From positions 12,792,614 to 12,856,613 of the forward strand of contig OZ020258.1 of the NCBI GenBank assembly GCA_963971285.1: 64,000 nt of DNA, written 5' to 3'. The stretch is from Astropecten irregularis (lineage: Eukaryota; Echinodermata; Asteroidea; Paxillosida; Astropectinidae). The notes under the pieces were generated by a model that did not search any database, had not been told where the DNA came from, and saw nothing but the letters and a program-made list of their open reading frames with translations. The stretch's first letter is position 1. Each line of letters opens with the position of its first letter. Shown here piece after piece: positions 63,679-64,000 of the stretch. Both the position numbers and the translations under genes were made by a program.

Positions 63679-64000
63679 CTGTAACGGAGAAGAAAACGGT
63701 GACATGTTTTCTTACGAATACATTCACAGTAAAATGTTGTCATTATGTTAGAATTGTTATAGGATCTGGTAAGGATAGTAAAACCGAAACTATAATGATG
63801 AGATGTATCTTTTTCATTTCTGTCGCTACACTCTATGACTTGAAGCTGGGAACTTTCCTAAAAAATGCCGGTTCGCGCCAATGCAATTTGCTGTGGCACC
63901 TATTGTCCCCAATAAGGTGCCTAGTGGCGTGCAGTGGCTCAAACTGCCTCCCAACTGGTTCGTGGTGGCCCGTAACGGCGCCAAAAATTGAATTTGGAGG
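63679..64000. other. Upstream intron of the receptor gene
   Basis: The acceptor of the first visible exon is at 63679-63680 (CGTTACAG). The remaining sequence to the window edge shows no further exon. Confidence 0.5.

Noticed and set aside
1-64000. CRISPR arrays, bacterial operons or ribosome binding sites
   Set aside because: The introns, SINEs, LINEs and gene families show eukaryotic nuclear DNA. No regularly spaced repeat array of that kind is present.

Overview
The window looks like nuclear DNA of an invertebrate deuterostome, most likely an echinoderm. The signs are GT-AG introns, tRNA-derived SINEs, many MITEs, poly-G tracts and runs such as GTACATGTAC, Penelope-like, LINE and mariner-like relics, and genes of the IgGFc-binding and adhesion-GPCR families. 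No species can be named from sequence alone. A run of 200 Ns at 23669-23868 shows this is a draft assembly.

From about 4 to 44.4 kb lies a cluster of five paralogous genes. They encode secreted or membrane proteins: signal peptide, N-terminal IgGFc-binding domain (as in FCGBP), IPT-like segment, AMOP-like cysteine module, VWD domain with a GDPH motif, one or two sushi (CCP) domains and a C-terminal anchor. Genes 1 (7840-4217) and 2 (15760-12185) are on the minus strand and are full length with a transmembrane anchor. Gene 3 (22812-26108, plus) is frameshifted and truncated. Gene 4 (31576-34377, plus) lacks about 300 residues in the middle, has a freshly duplicated CCP domain and ends in a GPI-like tail. 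Gene 5 (41985-44411, plus) stops just before the VWD domain. Every member has one uninterrupted coding exon, and in every member a splice acceptor lies 1-2 nt before the ancestral ATG. Genes 3, 4 and 5 each have an upstream TATA box plus a conserved non-coding exon ending CAG|GTGAGTACAAA, so the duplicated unit was promoter, exon 1, intron and coding exon.

From 47.6 to 63.7 kb (minus strand) lies the 3' part of an adhesion GPCR gene. Nineteen exons could be traced (the last is tentative), and all splice phases agree. They encode an F5/8 type C (discoidin) domain, a Cys and Ser/Thr-rich linker, a GAIN domain with GPS motif, seven transmembrane helices and a short tail. The 5' end lies beyond the window.

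The remaining sequence is repeats: TTAA-flanked MITEs, a 1.07-kb TA-flanked element with long inverted repeats, several fold-back elements, SINEs, a Penelope-like RT/GIY-YIG relic, a LINE 3' end, tandemly repeated LINE C-terminal codons, and hairpins resembling degenerate hammerhead ribozymes. The most notable features are the rapid remodelling of the IgGFc/AMOP/VWD/CCP family (domain loss, domain gain, change of anchor, reused promoter module) and the likely assembly artefacts around genes 3 and 4.
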